Source of the DNA: Lachnospiraceae bacterium UBA2864
GTDB taxonomy: Bacteria > Bacillota > Clostridia > Lachnospirales > Lachnospiraceae
Direction: 5' to 3'
DNA: 48,563 nucleotides
NCBI GenBank assembly: GCA_002350525.1
Contig: DEFA01000028.1
Span: 1 to 48,563, forward strand
In this document: piece after piece, positions 1 to 8,345 of the stretch
Position numbering within the stretch: the stretch's first letter is position 1
Layout: each line of letters opens with the position of its first letter
Notes under the pieces: model-generated
Database searches by the model: none
Told to the model about the DNA's origin: nothing
Seen by the model: only the letters and a program-made list of their open reading frames with translations
Program-made: the position numbers and the translations under genes

Positions 1-234
1 GCACCAAAGCAGTTTATAAGATATATGACAGAGGAAAACAGACCTCAGGTTAAACTTGATGTGGATTTTGAAAACGGAATGGGTATTTCCATGGGTCGTC
101 TTGAAGAAGATTCACTCTTTGATTATAAGTTTGTAGGTCTTTCTCACAATACAGTACGTGGTGCCGCAGGCGGCGCTGTTCTTTGTGCAGAACTGCTTAA
201 GGCTAAGGGTTATATCGCTCCGAAGAATCAGTGA
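1..234 (+). CDS. asd: Aspartate-semialdehyde dehydrogenase, C-terminal part
   Basis: The reading frame is open from the left edge, so only the last 77 residues are seen. The end carries SHNTVRGAAGGAVLCAELL, the conserved C-terminal helix region of NADPH-dependent aspartate-semialdehyde dehydrogenases. This enzyme reduces aspartyl phosphate to aspartate semialdehyde, the branch point to lysine/diaminopimelate, threonine and methionine. The catalytic Cys lies outside the window. The gene is followed by 80 bases before the next start. The methionine pathway reappears far to the right as metA, but the two are not in one operon. The family call rests on this tail only. Confidence 0.85.
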   Translation, partial: APKQFIRYMTEENRPQVKLDVDFENGMGISMGRLEEDSLFDYKFVGLSHNTVRGAAGGAVLCAELLKAKGYIAPKNQ

Positions 235-314
235 GGGACTGATCAAGGGCGAAATATATATGTGAAAAAAGTATTTATAAATCTATAATTACCGGGGATA
301 TTTAGGAGGAAGTC

Positions 315-902
315 ATGGACAAGAAGAAGTTAATACTAATTACTTCTCCACCCGCATGTGGAAAAACCTATGTTGCAAAGAATCTTGCAAAGGCACTTAA
401 TAACTGTGTTTATCTTGATAAGGATGATCTTATCATTCTGTCAAGGAAGATATTCGAAGTTGCCGGAGAGCCGTTTGACAGATCTTCAGATTTCTTTCAC
501 AAATGGATTCGTGATGCAGAGTACGATGCTATCATGGAAGTAGGACTTGATGCGCTCAACTACAATGATACCGTTATTCTCAATGCACCTTTCAAGAAGG
601 AAATCCGTGATCAGAAGTGGCTGCAGGATACGCGTGAGAAACTTGCAAAGCTTAATGCAGAGCTTGTTCTCATCTGGATTCATACAGATATTGAAGTTGT
701 TCATCAGAGAATGGTATCTCGTAATTCAGAAAGAGATACATGGAAGATCGAGCATTGGGATGAATATGTAGCTACTCAGGATTATACAGCTCCAAAAGAT
801 GTTCCTGAAATGTTTGTATTCGAAAATTCATCAGAGGATGAATTCGAGAAGTCAATCGGTAAGGCTATGAACCATATACGTGGAATGATAACAGAGGTAT
901 AA
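315..902 (+). CDS. P-loop ATPase/kinase-like protein (AAA_33 or zeta-toxin-like fold)
   Basis: A 195-residue soluble protein. Residues 8-18 (ITSPPACGKTY) form a Walker A P-loop in which the usual first glycine is replaced, followed by YLDKDDL, the type of nucleoside/sugar kinase motif seen in AAA_33 and zeta-toxin-like kinases. The middle has LVLIWIHTDIEVVHQRM, typical of the strand-plus-LID region of small-molecule kinases. The start is well set by AGGAGG at 304-309. It lies 4 bases before the DUF1015 gene and probably shares an operon with it and glgB. The substrate cannot be read from the sequence. No antitoxin-like partner is seen, so a toxin role is unlikely. Confidence 0.6.
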   Translation: MDKKKLILITSPPACGKTYVAKNLAKALNNCVYLDKDDLIILSRKIFEVAGEPFDRSSDFFHKWIRDAEYDAIMEVGLDALNYNDTVILNAPFKKEIRDQKWLQDTREKLAKLNAELVLIWIHTDIEVVHQRMVSRNSERDTWKIEHWDEYVATQDYTAPKDVPEMFVFENSSEDEFEKSIGKAMNHIRGMITEV

Positions 903-906
903 TATA

Positions 907-2148
907 ATGGCAGTTGTTCGTCCGTTCGCAGGATATCGTCCTGATAGTAAAGTTGTAGACAGGGTAGCAGCGCTTCCCTATGATGTTTATAACAGAAAAG
1001 AAGCCAAGGAAGAAGTAGCGAGAGAGCCTAAGTCTTTCCTTAGAATCGACAGACCGGAAACAAATTTTGATGATGATTTTGATATGTATTCAGAAGCAGC
1101 TTACAGCAAAGCCTGTGAGCTGCTTCATGCTGCCTTCAAGGACGGCACTTATATTCATGATGAGAACCCTGTGTATTACATCTATGAACTTATCATGGAC
1201 GGAAGGTCACAGACAGGTATTGTTGCCGCTGCTTCCATTGATGATTATCAGAACAACATCATTAAAAAACATGAGAATACTCTTGCTGCAAAAGAGCAGG
1301 ACAGAATAAATCACATTTATGCATGTGATGCTCAGACCGGTCCTATTTTTCTTGCTTACAGAGACAGAGATAAGATAAATCAGGTAGTCGCAAAGGTTAA
1401 GGAGACACCGAAGACCTACGGATTTACCACAGATGACGGAGTTACCCATAATGTATGGGTTATAGAAGATGCAGAGGATATAGAAGTTATCAGAACCGAG
1501 TTCGGTGATGAGAACAGAATATATATTGCCGACGGTCATCACAGAGCCGCATCAGCTGTTAAGGTAGGACTCAGAAAGAGACAGGAGAATCCGGGATATA
1601 CCGGAGAAGAGGAATTCAATTTCTTCCTGTCAGTTCTTTTCCCTGAATCGGAGCTCAAGATACTCCCTTATAACAGGGTAGTTAAAGACCTTAAGGGGAT
1701 GTCAAAGGAAGAATTCTTCGACAAGTTGTCCGGTATCTATGATATTCAGAAAGTCGATGCAGCTTACCAGCCTGAAGAAAAAGGCACTGTAGGCATGTTC
1801 ATTGAAGATACATGGTATGAATTAAAGATACATGATGATCTGAGGAGTGACGATCCCGTAGAAGGACTTGATGTTTCACTTCTGCAGAATTATGTACTTA
1901 ATCCTATTCTGGGAATTGAAGATCCGAGAACCGACAGCAGAATTGCATTTGTCGGAGGAATAAGAGGACTCGGAGAACTTGAGAGAAGGGTTAATACCGA
2001 TATGAAGGTTGCGTTCTCCATGTATCCGACATCTATCGGAGAACTTTTCGATGTTGCCGATGCGGGACGCCTTATGCCACCGAAATCGACATGGTTCGAA
2101 CCGAAACTCAGAAGCGGCATATTTATTCACAGACTTGACGAGGATTAA
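907..2148 (+). CDS. DUF1015 family protein
   Basis: This 413-residue protein matches the DUF1015 family from end to end: an N-terminal VVRPFAGYRP, a central run around KKHENTL and AKEQDRINHIYAC, the diagnostic YIADGHHRAASA motif (about residues 201-212) and LKILPYNRVVKDL. The GHHR segment recalls ParB-like folds, and older annotations call the family SpoOJ/ParB-like, but there is no sign of a role in chromosome partition here. From general knowledge the gene often sits near serine biosynthesis genes in clostridia; here it sits between the P-loop protein (4-base gap) and glgB (5-base gap). The function is unknown; the family call is firm. Confidence 0.8.
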   Translation: MAVVRPFAGYRPDSKVVDRVAALPYDVYNRKEAKEEVAREPKSFLRIDRPETNFDDDFDMYSEAAYSKACELLHAAFKDGTYIHDENPVYYIYELIMDGRSQTGIVAAASIDDYQNNIIKKHENTLAAKEQDRINHIYACDAQTGPIFLAYRDRDKINQVVAKVKETPKTYGFTTDDGVTHNVWVIEDAEDIEVIRTEFGDENRIYIADGHHRAASAVKVGLRKRQENPGYTGEEEFNFFLSVLFPESELKILPYNRVVKDLKGMSKEEFFDKLSGIYDIQKVDAAYQPEEKGTVGMFIEDTWYELKIHDDLRSDDPVEGLDVSLLQNYVLNPILGIEDPRTDSRIAFVGGIRGLGELERRVNTDMKVAFSMYPTSIGELFDVADAGRLMPPKSTWFEPKLRSGIFIHRLDED

Positions 2149-2153
2149 ATCTT

Positions 2154-4364
2154 ATGATGAAACCTAGACGTAACGTATTTGCGATAAATTGGATGGAGGT
2201 TGAAGCGCTTATAAATGCTAAGCACGACAATCCTCACCACATACTTGGTATGCATGAATGCCTGGATGACGTATATGTAAATGTATTTATCCCGGATGCC
2301 AAGGTTGTTAAGATAGCTGATGTCGAGACAGGCAAGGAGTACGCGCTGGTTTCAGACAGAGTTAAGGGATTCTACAGCGTTAAGATTAAAGACAGGAAGA
2401 GTTTTGATTACAAGGTCAAGGTAAAATATGAGGACGGAAGAGAAGATGCTTTCGTGGATCCTTATATCTTTGAACCTGTGATTGATCCTATTGATATAAG
2501 CCTTTTTAATGAAGGCGTGCATTACGGGATTTATGAGAAGCTCGGCGCACATCCTATGGAAGTGGACGGCGTTCAGGGAACTCTCTTCGCAGTATGGGCA
2601 CCGAATGCCGAGCGCGTATCGGTTGTGGGAAATTTCTGCAACTGGGACGGCAGAAGATATCAGATGAGAAAGCTGGATTACTCGGGAATATTCGAGCTTT
2701 TTATTCCGGGTGAATTCGAAGGCGAGATATATAAGTATGAAGTGGCTTCCAAGAAGGGAAATGTCTTTATGAAGGCCGACCCTTACGGCTACTCTTCGGA
2801 AGTGCGTCCGGCAAACGCATCTGTTGTAACAGATCTTAAGTTCAAATGGACCGATGACAGTTTCATGAAAGAAAGAGGAAAGAAGAATTCTTCTGAAAAG
2901 CCTATGAATGTATATGAGGTTCATCTTGGTTCATGGAAGAGACCTGTTGACGGAAGAGAATTCTTCAACTACCGTGAGATAGCCGAAAAGCTTTCCGAGT
3001 ATATGATCTCCATGGGATATACCCATGTTGAGCTTATGCCGGTTATGGAGCATCCTTATGATCCTTCATGGGGCTATCAGGTAACGGGATACTATGCACC
3101 GACTTCGAGATACGGAAGTCCTCAGGATTTTATGTATTTTGTCGATTACATGCATAGAAAAGGACTGGGGGTCATAATCGACTGGGTACCGGCGCATTTT
3201 CCTAAAGATGAACATGGTCTCGGCAGATTTGACGGAACAGCGCTTTACGAGAACGAAGATCCGAAACGCGGTGAACATCCGCATTGGGGAACCTATATAT
3301 TTAATTACGGACGTAATGAGGTAAGAAACTTCCTTGTGGCCAATGCTCTTTACTGGGCTGATAAGTACCACATTGACGGAATACGTATGGATGCGGTTGC
3401 ATCTATGCTTTATCTTGATTACGGACGTGGACAGGGTGAGTGGGTACCTAACAAGTTCGGTGGAAATGAGAATCTCGAAGCCATTGATTTTATAAAAGAA
3501 TTAAACACAAAGATGGATGAGCTCTATCCTGATGTAATGATGATCGCAGAGGAATCAACGGCATGGCCGATGATGACACATGCGGTTCCTGAAGGCGGAC
3601 TCGGATTCGATTATAAATGGAATATGGGCTGGATGAATGATTTCCTCGGATATATGAGACAGGATCCGCTTTACAGAAAGTATCATCATCAGGAACTTAC
3701 CTTCAGTATGGTATATGCCTACAGCGAGAAGTTCATACTTGTACTTTCTCACGATGAGGTAGTTCATGAGAAGGCCTCTATGATAGAGAAGATGCCGGGA
3801 GGATATGAGGATAAATTCTCGAATCTCAGAGCGGCATACGGCTTTATGATGACACATCCGGGCAGAAAGCTTCTCTTTATGGGACAGGAATTTGCTCAGA
3901 TGAAGGAGTGGAACGAGTCTTCTGAGCTTGACTGGTCACTCTTTGAATTCGATGCTCACAGATATCTTCACGAATATGTGAAGGATCTGAACAAACTATA
4001 TACATCACAGCCTGCTCTTTATGAGCTGGACAGTGATCCGGAAGGCTTTGCATGGATCAATGCAAATGATGCCAACCACTCTATACTTTCTTTCGAAAGA
4101 AGAGGAAGTAATGAGAAAGATACACTCCTTATAGTTCTTAACTTCACACCTGTTGATGCAAAGAATTATAAACTGGCTGTACCTTCTTCAGGTAAATGGA
4201 AGGAAATCTTCTCAAGCGATGCCGCAAAGTACGGCGGAGACGGAAGAAACAACAAGACAGCCAAGGTATCAAAGGCCGGAAAGGTAGACGGCAGAAGTAA
4301 TTACATTTCTGTCACCGTACCTGGACTCTCAATGAGTGTATTTAAGAAGATGAGAACAAAGTAG
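2154..4364 (+). CDS. glgB: 1,4-alpha-glucan branching enzyme
   Basis: A GH13 branching enzyme of 736 residues that makes alpha-1,6 branches in glycogen. Near the N terminus is HHILGMH, then a CBM48 domain (about 118-210) with FAVWAPNAERVSVVGNF. The TIM barrel has VELMPVMEHP, the region-II signature GIRMDAVASML with the nucleophile Asp413, AEESTAWP (about 465-472) carrying the acid/base Glu, and LSHDEVVHEK. The C-terminal all-beta domain ends with SVFKK. Length is normal for the family. No other glycogen gene (glgA, glgC, glgP) is in view, so this is an isolated glgB in an operon with the DUF1015 gene. Confidence 0.95.
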   Translation: MMKPRRNVFAINWMEVEALINAKHDNPHHILGMHECLDDVYVNVFIPDAKVVKIADVETGKEYALVSDRVKGFYSVKIKDRKSFDYKVKVKYEDGREDAFVDPYIFEPVIDPIDISLFNEGVHYGIYEKLGAHPMEVDGVQGTLFAVWAPNAERVSVVGNFCNWDGRRYQMRKLDYSGIFELFIPGEFEGEIYKYEVASKKGNVFMKADPYGYSSEVRPANASVVTDLKFKWTDDSFMKERGKKNSSEKPMNVYEVHLGSWKRPVDGREFFNYREIAEKLSEYMISMGYTHVELMPVMEHPYDPSWGYQVTGYYAPTSRYGSPQDFMYFVDYMHRKGLGVIIDWVPAHFPKDEHGLGRFDGTALYENEDPKRGEHPHWGTYIFNYGRNEVRNFLVANALYWADKYHIDGIRMDAVASMLYLDYGRGQGEWVPNKFGGNENLEAIDFIKELNTKMDELYPDVMMIAEESTAWPMMTHAVPEGGLGFDYKWNMGWMNDFLGYMRQDPLYRKYHHQELTFSMVYAYSEKFILVLSHDEVVHEKASMIEKMPGGYEDKFSNLRAAYGFMMTHPGRKLLFMGQEFAQMKEWNESSELDWSLFEFDAHRYLHEYVKDLNKLYTSQPALYELDSDPEGFAWINANDANHSILSFERRGSNEKDTLLIVLNFTPVDAKNYKLAVPSSGKWKEIFSSDAAKYGGDGRNNKTAKVSKAGKVDGRSNYISVTVPGLSMSVFKKMRTK

Positions 4365-4369
4365 TTAGT

Positions 4370-4423
4370 ATTCACAGTTGTGCAGACCCCATGTTATTAA
4401 TGAGTTTCGTGTTGGCTGTGAAT
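4370..4423 (+). repeat. Inverted repeat between glgB and the CobW gene (first)
   Basis: ATTCACAG at 4370-4377 pairs with CTGTGAAT at 4416-4423 (8 perfect base pairs with a 38-base loop). No T-run follows, so it does not look like an intrinsic terminator. It lies in the leader of a metal-chaperone gene, where it could be an operator or RNA element, but that is inference. Confidence 0.4.
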
Positions 4424-4442
4424 AGTAAATAAATGGATGAAT

Positions 4443-4483
4443 TGAGAGCGTGAGGGGTGACATTTTCATTACCGGCGCTCTCA
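4443..4483 (+). repeat. Inverted repeat in front of the CobW gene (second)
   Basis: TGAGAGCG at 4443-4450 pairs perfectly with CGCTCTCA at 4476-4483, leaving a 25-base loop. The right arm ends 15 bases before the GGAGG site of the next gene. Folding could influence translation initiation; there is no T-run to suggest a terminator. Confidence 0.4.
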
Positions 4484-4510
4484 TGTAGTATGGAAATGGA
4501 GGAAAGAGAA

Positions 4511-5632
4511 TTGGCTAAGATTGATATCATTTCAGGATTTCTCGGAGCCGGAAAAACGACTCTTATTAAGAAACTTATTGAGGAAGCTTTTAAAGGTGAG
4601 AAGCTTGTTCTTATAGAGAACGAGTTCGGTGAGATAGGAATCGATGGTGGATTCCTTAAAGATGCGGGAGTACAGATAAATGAGATGAATTCCGGATGCA
4701 TCTGCTGCTCACTTGTCGGTGATTTCGGTGAAGCATTAAAGCAGGTTGTTACCGATTATGCACCTGACAGGATCATCATAGAGCCATCGGGAGTAGGAAA
4801 GCTTTCTGACGTTATCAAGGCAGTACAGAAAGCTGCTGAGACAGTTGAGATAGAGCTTAACAGTGCAACAACAGTTGTAGATGTTACAAAGGCTAAGATG
4901 TATATCAAAAACTTCGGTGAGTTTTTCCTGAATCAGATTGAAGCATGCGGAACAGTTGTACTGAGCCGTACTCAGGCTGTGGATGAAGATAAGCTTCTTA
5001 CAGCTGTAAATATGATTAAAGAGCATAATGCCGAAGCTCGTATCATAACAACTCCTTGGGATGATATCTCGGGAACTGTTATACTCGATGCTATAGAGCA
5101 TTCTTCTAATATAGAAGATATCATGAAGAATTTTAAATATGATCCGGAAGAGGACGATGAGGATGAAGATGAGCATCATCACCATCACCACCATGATCAC
5201 GATGAGGATCATGAAAGCTGCTGCCATCACCACGACCATGATGACGACGATGATGATGACGATGAGCATGAACATCATCACCATCATTATGATGAGAACG
5301 GCGTATGCAGCTGTGGACATCCTCATCACCATCATCACGGACATGATGCAGATGAGGTATTTACAAGCTGGGGAAGAGAGACAGCTCACAAGTACTCACG
5401 TGAGGAACTTGAAGAAATCCTTAAGAAGCTTTCCGCTCTTGAAGATAATGAGTTTGGCATCATCCTCAGAGCTAAGGGAATCATCCCTGATAAGGATAAC
5501 AACTGGCTTGAGTTCGACCTTGTACCGGGTGAATACGAGATACGTGAGGGTTCGGCAGATTATACAGGAAAGCTCTGTGTTATCGGAAGCCAGCTGAAAG
5601 AAGATAAGGTAGCCGAGCTTTTCGGACTTTAA
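4511..5632 (+). CDS. CobW/COG0523 GTPase with CxCC motif and His/Asp-rich metal-binding region
   Basis: A G3E-family GTPase metal chaperone of about 373 residues. I place the start at TTG 4511, 8 bases after GGAGG (4498-4502). Upstream in-frame ATG or GTG codons exist but have poorer sites and would add unrelated residues. The Walker A motif is GFLGAGKTT (residues 9-17) and the COG0523 metal-binding CxCC motif is GCICC (Cys63, 65, 66). Bases 5150-5350 encode an insertion dominated by His, Asp and Glu with several runs of five to seven His, plus Cys pairs, as expected for zinc or nickel/cobalt storage or delivery. The C-terminal CobW domain follows. It precedes a second COG0523 gene by 32 bases. 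Zinc is the likeliest metal; cobalt or nickel cannot be excluded. Confidence 0.85.
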   Translation: MAKIDIISGFLGAGKTTLIKKLIEEAFKGEKLVLIENEFGEIGIDGGFLKDAGVQINEMNSGCICCSLVGDFGEALKQVVTDYAPDRIIIEPSGVGKLSDVIKAVQKAAETVEIELNSATTVVDVTKAKMYIKNFGEFFLNQIEACGTVVLSRTQAVDEDKLLTAVNMIKEHNAEARIITTPWDDISGTVILDAIEHSSNIEDIMKNFKYDPEEDDEDEDEHHHHHHHDHDEDHESCCHHHDHDDDDDDDDEHEHHHHHYDENGVCSCGHPHHHHHGHDADEVFTSWGRETAHKYSREELEEILKKLSALEDNEFGIILRAKGIIPDKDNNWLEFDLVPGEYEIREGSADYTGKLCVIGSQLKEDKVAELFGL

Positions 5633-5664
5633 TTAAGAATTAACTGAGGCAGGAGGATATCACG

Positions 5665-6624
5665 GTGCCGGGAACAAATATAAAGGAAATCCCAGTATAT
5701 GTATTTATGGGATTTCTCGGAAGCGGAAAAACTACATTTTCAAAAGATATACTTATCAATCAGGGATTTACAGAGGGTGCTCCGACACTTCTTCTCATGT
5801 GTGAAGACGGTGAAGAAGAGTATGATGTGAAAGCACTCAGGAAGAGAAATATCTTCCTTGAGGAGATTTCTGAAGAGAATCTTACGGAAGAGCATCTTAT
5901 GGAGCTCAGTAAAAAGTATAAGCCGGAAAATGTAGTAATAGAATATAACGGTATGTGGGAGCTTGACAGGATATTTAATATCAAGGTTCCGAACGGCTGG
6001 ACGGTTGTTCAGGTTATATCTTTTGTAGATACGACGACCTATGATATGTATATGGCAAATATGCGTAAGATCATCATGGATCAGATCAGAAATGCAGATA
6101 TGATAATCTTCAACCGCTGCGATGAAGATACCAAGGCCAGTGATTATAAGAGAGCAATACGCGCGGTAAATCGTCGTGCCCAGGTTATATTCGAGAAGAA
6201 GGACGGTCAGCCGCTCCAGTTCGAGGATGAAGCATTTATACCTTATAACATGGATGCGGATCCAATCGAGGTTGAAGAGGATGATTTCGGAATCCTTTAT
6301 CTTGATTCAACAAATAATCCGGATAAGTACGACGGAAAGAGAGTGCATTTCAAAGCTATGGTGCACAGACCTTCAAACTACGGTAAGAATGAATTCGTAA
6401 CGGGTAGATTTATCATGACCTGCTGCGAAGCAGATATAGAGTTCTATGGTATGAAGGTTGTCTATAACGGAGCAGCTAACCTTAAAGACAGAGATTTCGT
6501 TATAGTCGAAGGCGTTCTGAAGAAAGAGTACTACAAAGAATTTGAGGGTTATGGCCCGGTTCTATATGCGGAAAAAGTATCGCTCACATCACCTTCGGAA
6601 AGACCTTATATAACATTCGATTAA
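5665..6624 (+). CDS. COG0523-type GTPase fused to a DUF1980/TIGR03943-like domain
   Basis: A 319-residue protein starting at GTG 5665, 8 bases after AGGAGG. The N-terminal half is a COG0523 GTPase with Walker A GFLGSGKTT (residues 16-24), but the CxCC motif is missing at the expected place. The C-terminal third (about 210-319) has YDGKRVHFKAMVHRP, FVTGRFIMTCCEADIEFYG and LKDRDFVIVEGVL, which resemble the C-terminal domain of YcgQ/DUF1980 proteins, including the paired CC. In Bacillus, YcgQ/YcgR and the COG0523 protein YciC belong to the zinc-limitation response, so a metal role is plausible. It is probably co-transcribed with the upstream CobW gene and is followed by a terminator. Confidence 0.7.
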   Translation: MPGTNIKEIPVYVFMGFLGSGKTTFSKDILINQGFTEGAPTLLLMCEDGEEEYDVKALRKRNIFLEEISEENLTEEHLMELSKKYKPENVVIEYNGMWELDRIFNIKVPNGWTVVQVISFVDTTTYDMYMANMRKIIMDQIRNADMIIFNRCDEDTKASDYKRAIRAVNRRAQVIFEKKDGQPLQFEDEAFIPYNMDADPIEVEEDDFGILYLDSTNNPDKYDGKRVHFKAMVHRPSNYGKNEFVTGRFIMTCCEADIEFYGMKVVYNGAANLKDRDFVIVEGVLKKEYYKEFEGYGPVLYAEKVSLTSPSERPYITFD

Positions 6625-6655
6625 GGAAATGTTGTTCGAGATCGTTTGATTTTAG

Positions 6656-6700
6656 CGGGAAGTCAGATTACACTTGAAATAATCTGCCTTCCCGTTTATT
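6656..6700 (+). terminator. Intrinsic terminator after the CobW gene pair
   Basis: CGGGAAG-t-CAGATTA pairs with TAATCTG-c-CTTCCCG (6656-6694; one mismatch) and is followed by TTTATT. It closes the transcript ahead of comM. Confidence 0.8.
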
Positions 6701-6743
6701 ATATTCATACGGCACAGCCGATCCACGTATATGAAATCATTAT

Positions 6744-8345
6744 ATGTACAGTAAAGTTTACAGCGGAATCCCGGTGGGTATTGACGGAATGCTTATAACG
6801 GTTGAAGCGGATATAAGCAGCGGTCTTCCGTCCTTTGATATGGTCGGTTATCTTGCGGCATCCGTGAAGGAAGCCAGAGACAGAGTCCGTTCGGCTCTGA
6901 GAAATACCGGATTTATACTGCCTGCCCAAAGGATTACCGTTAATCTTTCACCTGCTGATATCAGAAAAGACGGCACGGGTTTCGACCTCTCTATAGCTGT
7001 TGCGGTTCTTATCGCCATGCAGGTAATCCCGGATAGTAATTTGTTCGATAATATAATATTCCTCGGCGAGCTCGGGCTGGATGGAAGCATACTTCCGGTA
7101 CCGGGTGTTCTTCCTATTGTCCATTTTGCTTCACTTAAGGGAATACGGACTGTAATTGTGCCGCTCGCAAATTCAGCGGAAGCACGGTTCATAAGAGACA
7201 TAGAAGTGATCCCTGTGGAGAATCTCGGAAATCTGGTTGAAATGCTTTGCTATATGTCAGGTGGCGGCAGTCCGTCGGATATAGCTTACAGTGATTATAC
7301 CGGCATAGATGAGATATCAGGAATTGATGACTCAATGCTTGGGAAAACTGAAGCGGCAGCGAAATCTGAAACGGCAGGACAAGATTATGTGGATTTTGCG
7401 GATATCAGAGGTCAGGAGAGTGCAAAAAGGGGAATGCTCATAGCGGCAGCAGGATTTCATAACATTCTAATGACCGGAGCTGCGGGATCGGGAAAGTCCA
7501 TGATGGCGAAAGCACTTCCCGGAATCCTTCCGGATATGGATTATGAGGAAAAACTTGAACTGACAAAGATATACAGTATAGCGGGAATGTTAAAGGGAGG
7601 AACTGCTCTTATAGATAGAAGACCGTTCAGGTCTCCGCATTATTCGGTATCGGAGAAGGCACTTATAGGAGGCGGCGAAAGACCGAGACCGGGAGAGATA
7701 ACACTTGCAACGGGAGGAGTGCTATTTCTGGACGAGTTTCCTCATTTTAAAAGAGAAGCTATAGAAGCCTTAAGGCAGCCGCTGGAGGATAAGAAGGTAA
7801 CTGTGTCAAGACTTAGGGCGACCTATACATTTCCGGCAAGATTCATGCTTGTGGCGGCGAGAAATAACTGCCCCTGCGGTTTCTATCCAGACAGAACGAG
7901 ATGCAGATGCTCATATCATGAGATAGCTGCATATAGGAACAGGATAAGTCATCCCATCATGGACAGGATCGATATCAGACTTGAAGTGGCCCCACTTTCC
8001 TATGAGGATATGTTCTGTAAGGAGAAGGGAACGCCGTCCAAAGTTTTAAGAGAAGTTGTCGAAGCTGCACGAGAGAGACAGAGTTTCAGATACAGAGATG
8101 AAGACTGGTGTTTTAATTCTGAACTGCCTCAGGGAGGCATAGAGAGGTATATAGATCTTTCACTCTCCTGTGACAGACTGCTTAAAACGGCTTATGACTC
8201 GACGGATATTTCCGCAAGAGGGTACTTCAGGTTGATAAGACTTACCAGGACCATAGCAGACTTAAATGACAGGGAAAAGATAACCGAAGATGATATAAGA
8301 GAAGCCATCTTTTTCAGAAATGAGGGAAGGGAGGAAGTGGTATGA
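6744..8345 (+). CDS. comM: YifB/ComM-family Mg-chelatase-like AAA+ helicase
   Basis: A 533-residue AAA+ ATPase. The N-terminal region (VGIDGMLITVEADISSGLP, then VGYLAASVKEARDRV) is the Lon-C-like domain of YifB proteins. The Mg-chelatase domain follows, with Walker A GAAGSGKSM (about 246-254), Walker B VLFLDEFPHF and the Cys cluster NNCPCGFYPDRTRCRCS. ComM is known as a hexameric helicase that drives branch migration during natural transformation. The stop codon overlaps the dprA start (ATGA), so the two DNA-uptake genes are translationally coupled. Length and domain order are normal. The symbol is used in the family sense. Confidence 0.93.
   Translation: MYSKVYSGIPVGIDGMLITVEADISSGLPSFDMVGYLAASVKEARDRVRSALRNTGFILPAQRITVNLSPADIRKDGTGFDLSIAVAVLIAMQVIPDSNLFDNIIFLGELGLDGSILPVPGVLPIVHFASLKGIRTVIVPLANSAEARFIRDIEVIPVENLGNLVEMLCYMSGGGSPSDIAYSDYTGIDEISGIDDSMLGKTEAAAKSETAGQDYVDFADIRGQESAKRGMLIAAAGFHNILMTGAAGSGKSMMAKALPGILPDMDYEEKLELTKIYSIAGMLKGGTALIDRRPFRSPHYSVSEKALIGGGERPRPGEITLATGGVLFLDEFPHFKREAIEALRQPLEDKKVTVSRLRATYTFPARFMLVAARNNCPCGFYPDRTRCRCSYHEIAAYRNRISHPIMDRIDIRLEVAPLSYEDMFCKEKGTPSKVLREVVEAARERQSFRYRDEDWCFNSELPQGGIERYIDLSLSCDRLLKTAYDSTDISARGYFRLIRLTRTIADLNDREKITEDDIREAIFFRNEGREEVV

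Noticed and set aside
315..902. Zeta-type toxin of a toxin-antitoxin pair
   Set aside because: The P-loop is zeta-like, but no small antitoxin gene is upstream, and the gene lies in an operon with metabolic genes.
5139..5597. Alternative-frame Met/Ile-rich open frame over the His/Asp region
   Set aside because: The composition follows from the CAT/GAT repeats read in another frame; the CobW frame is clearly coding on both sides.
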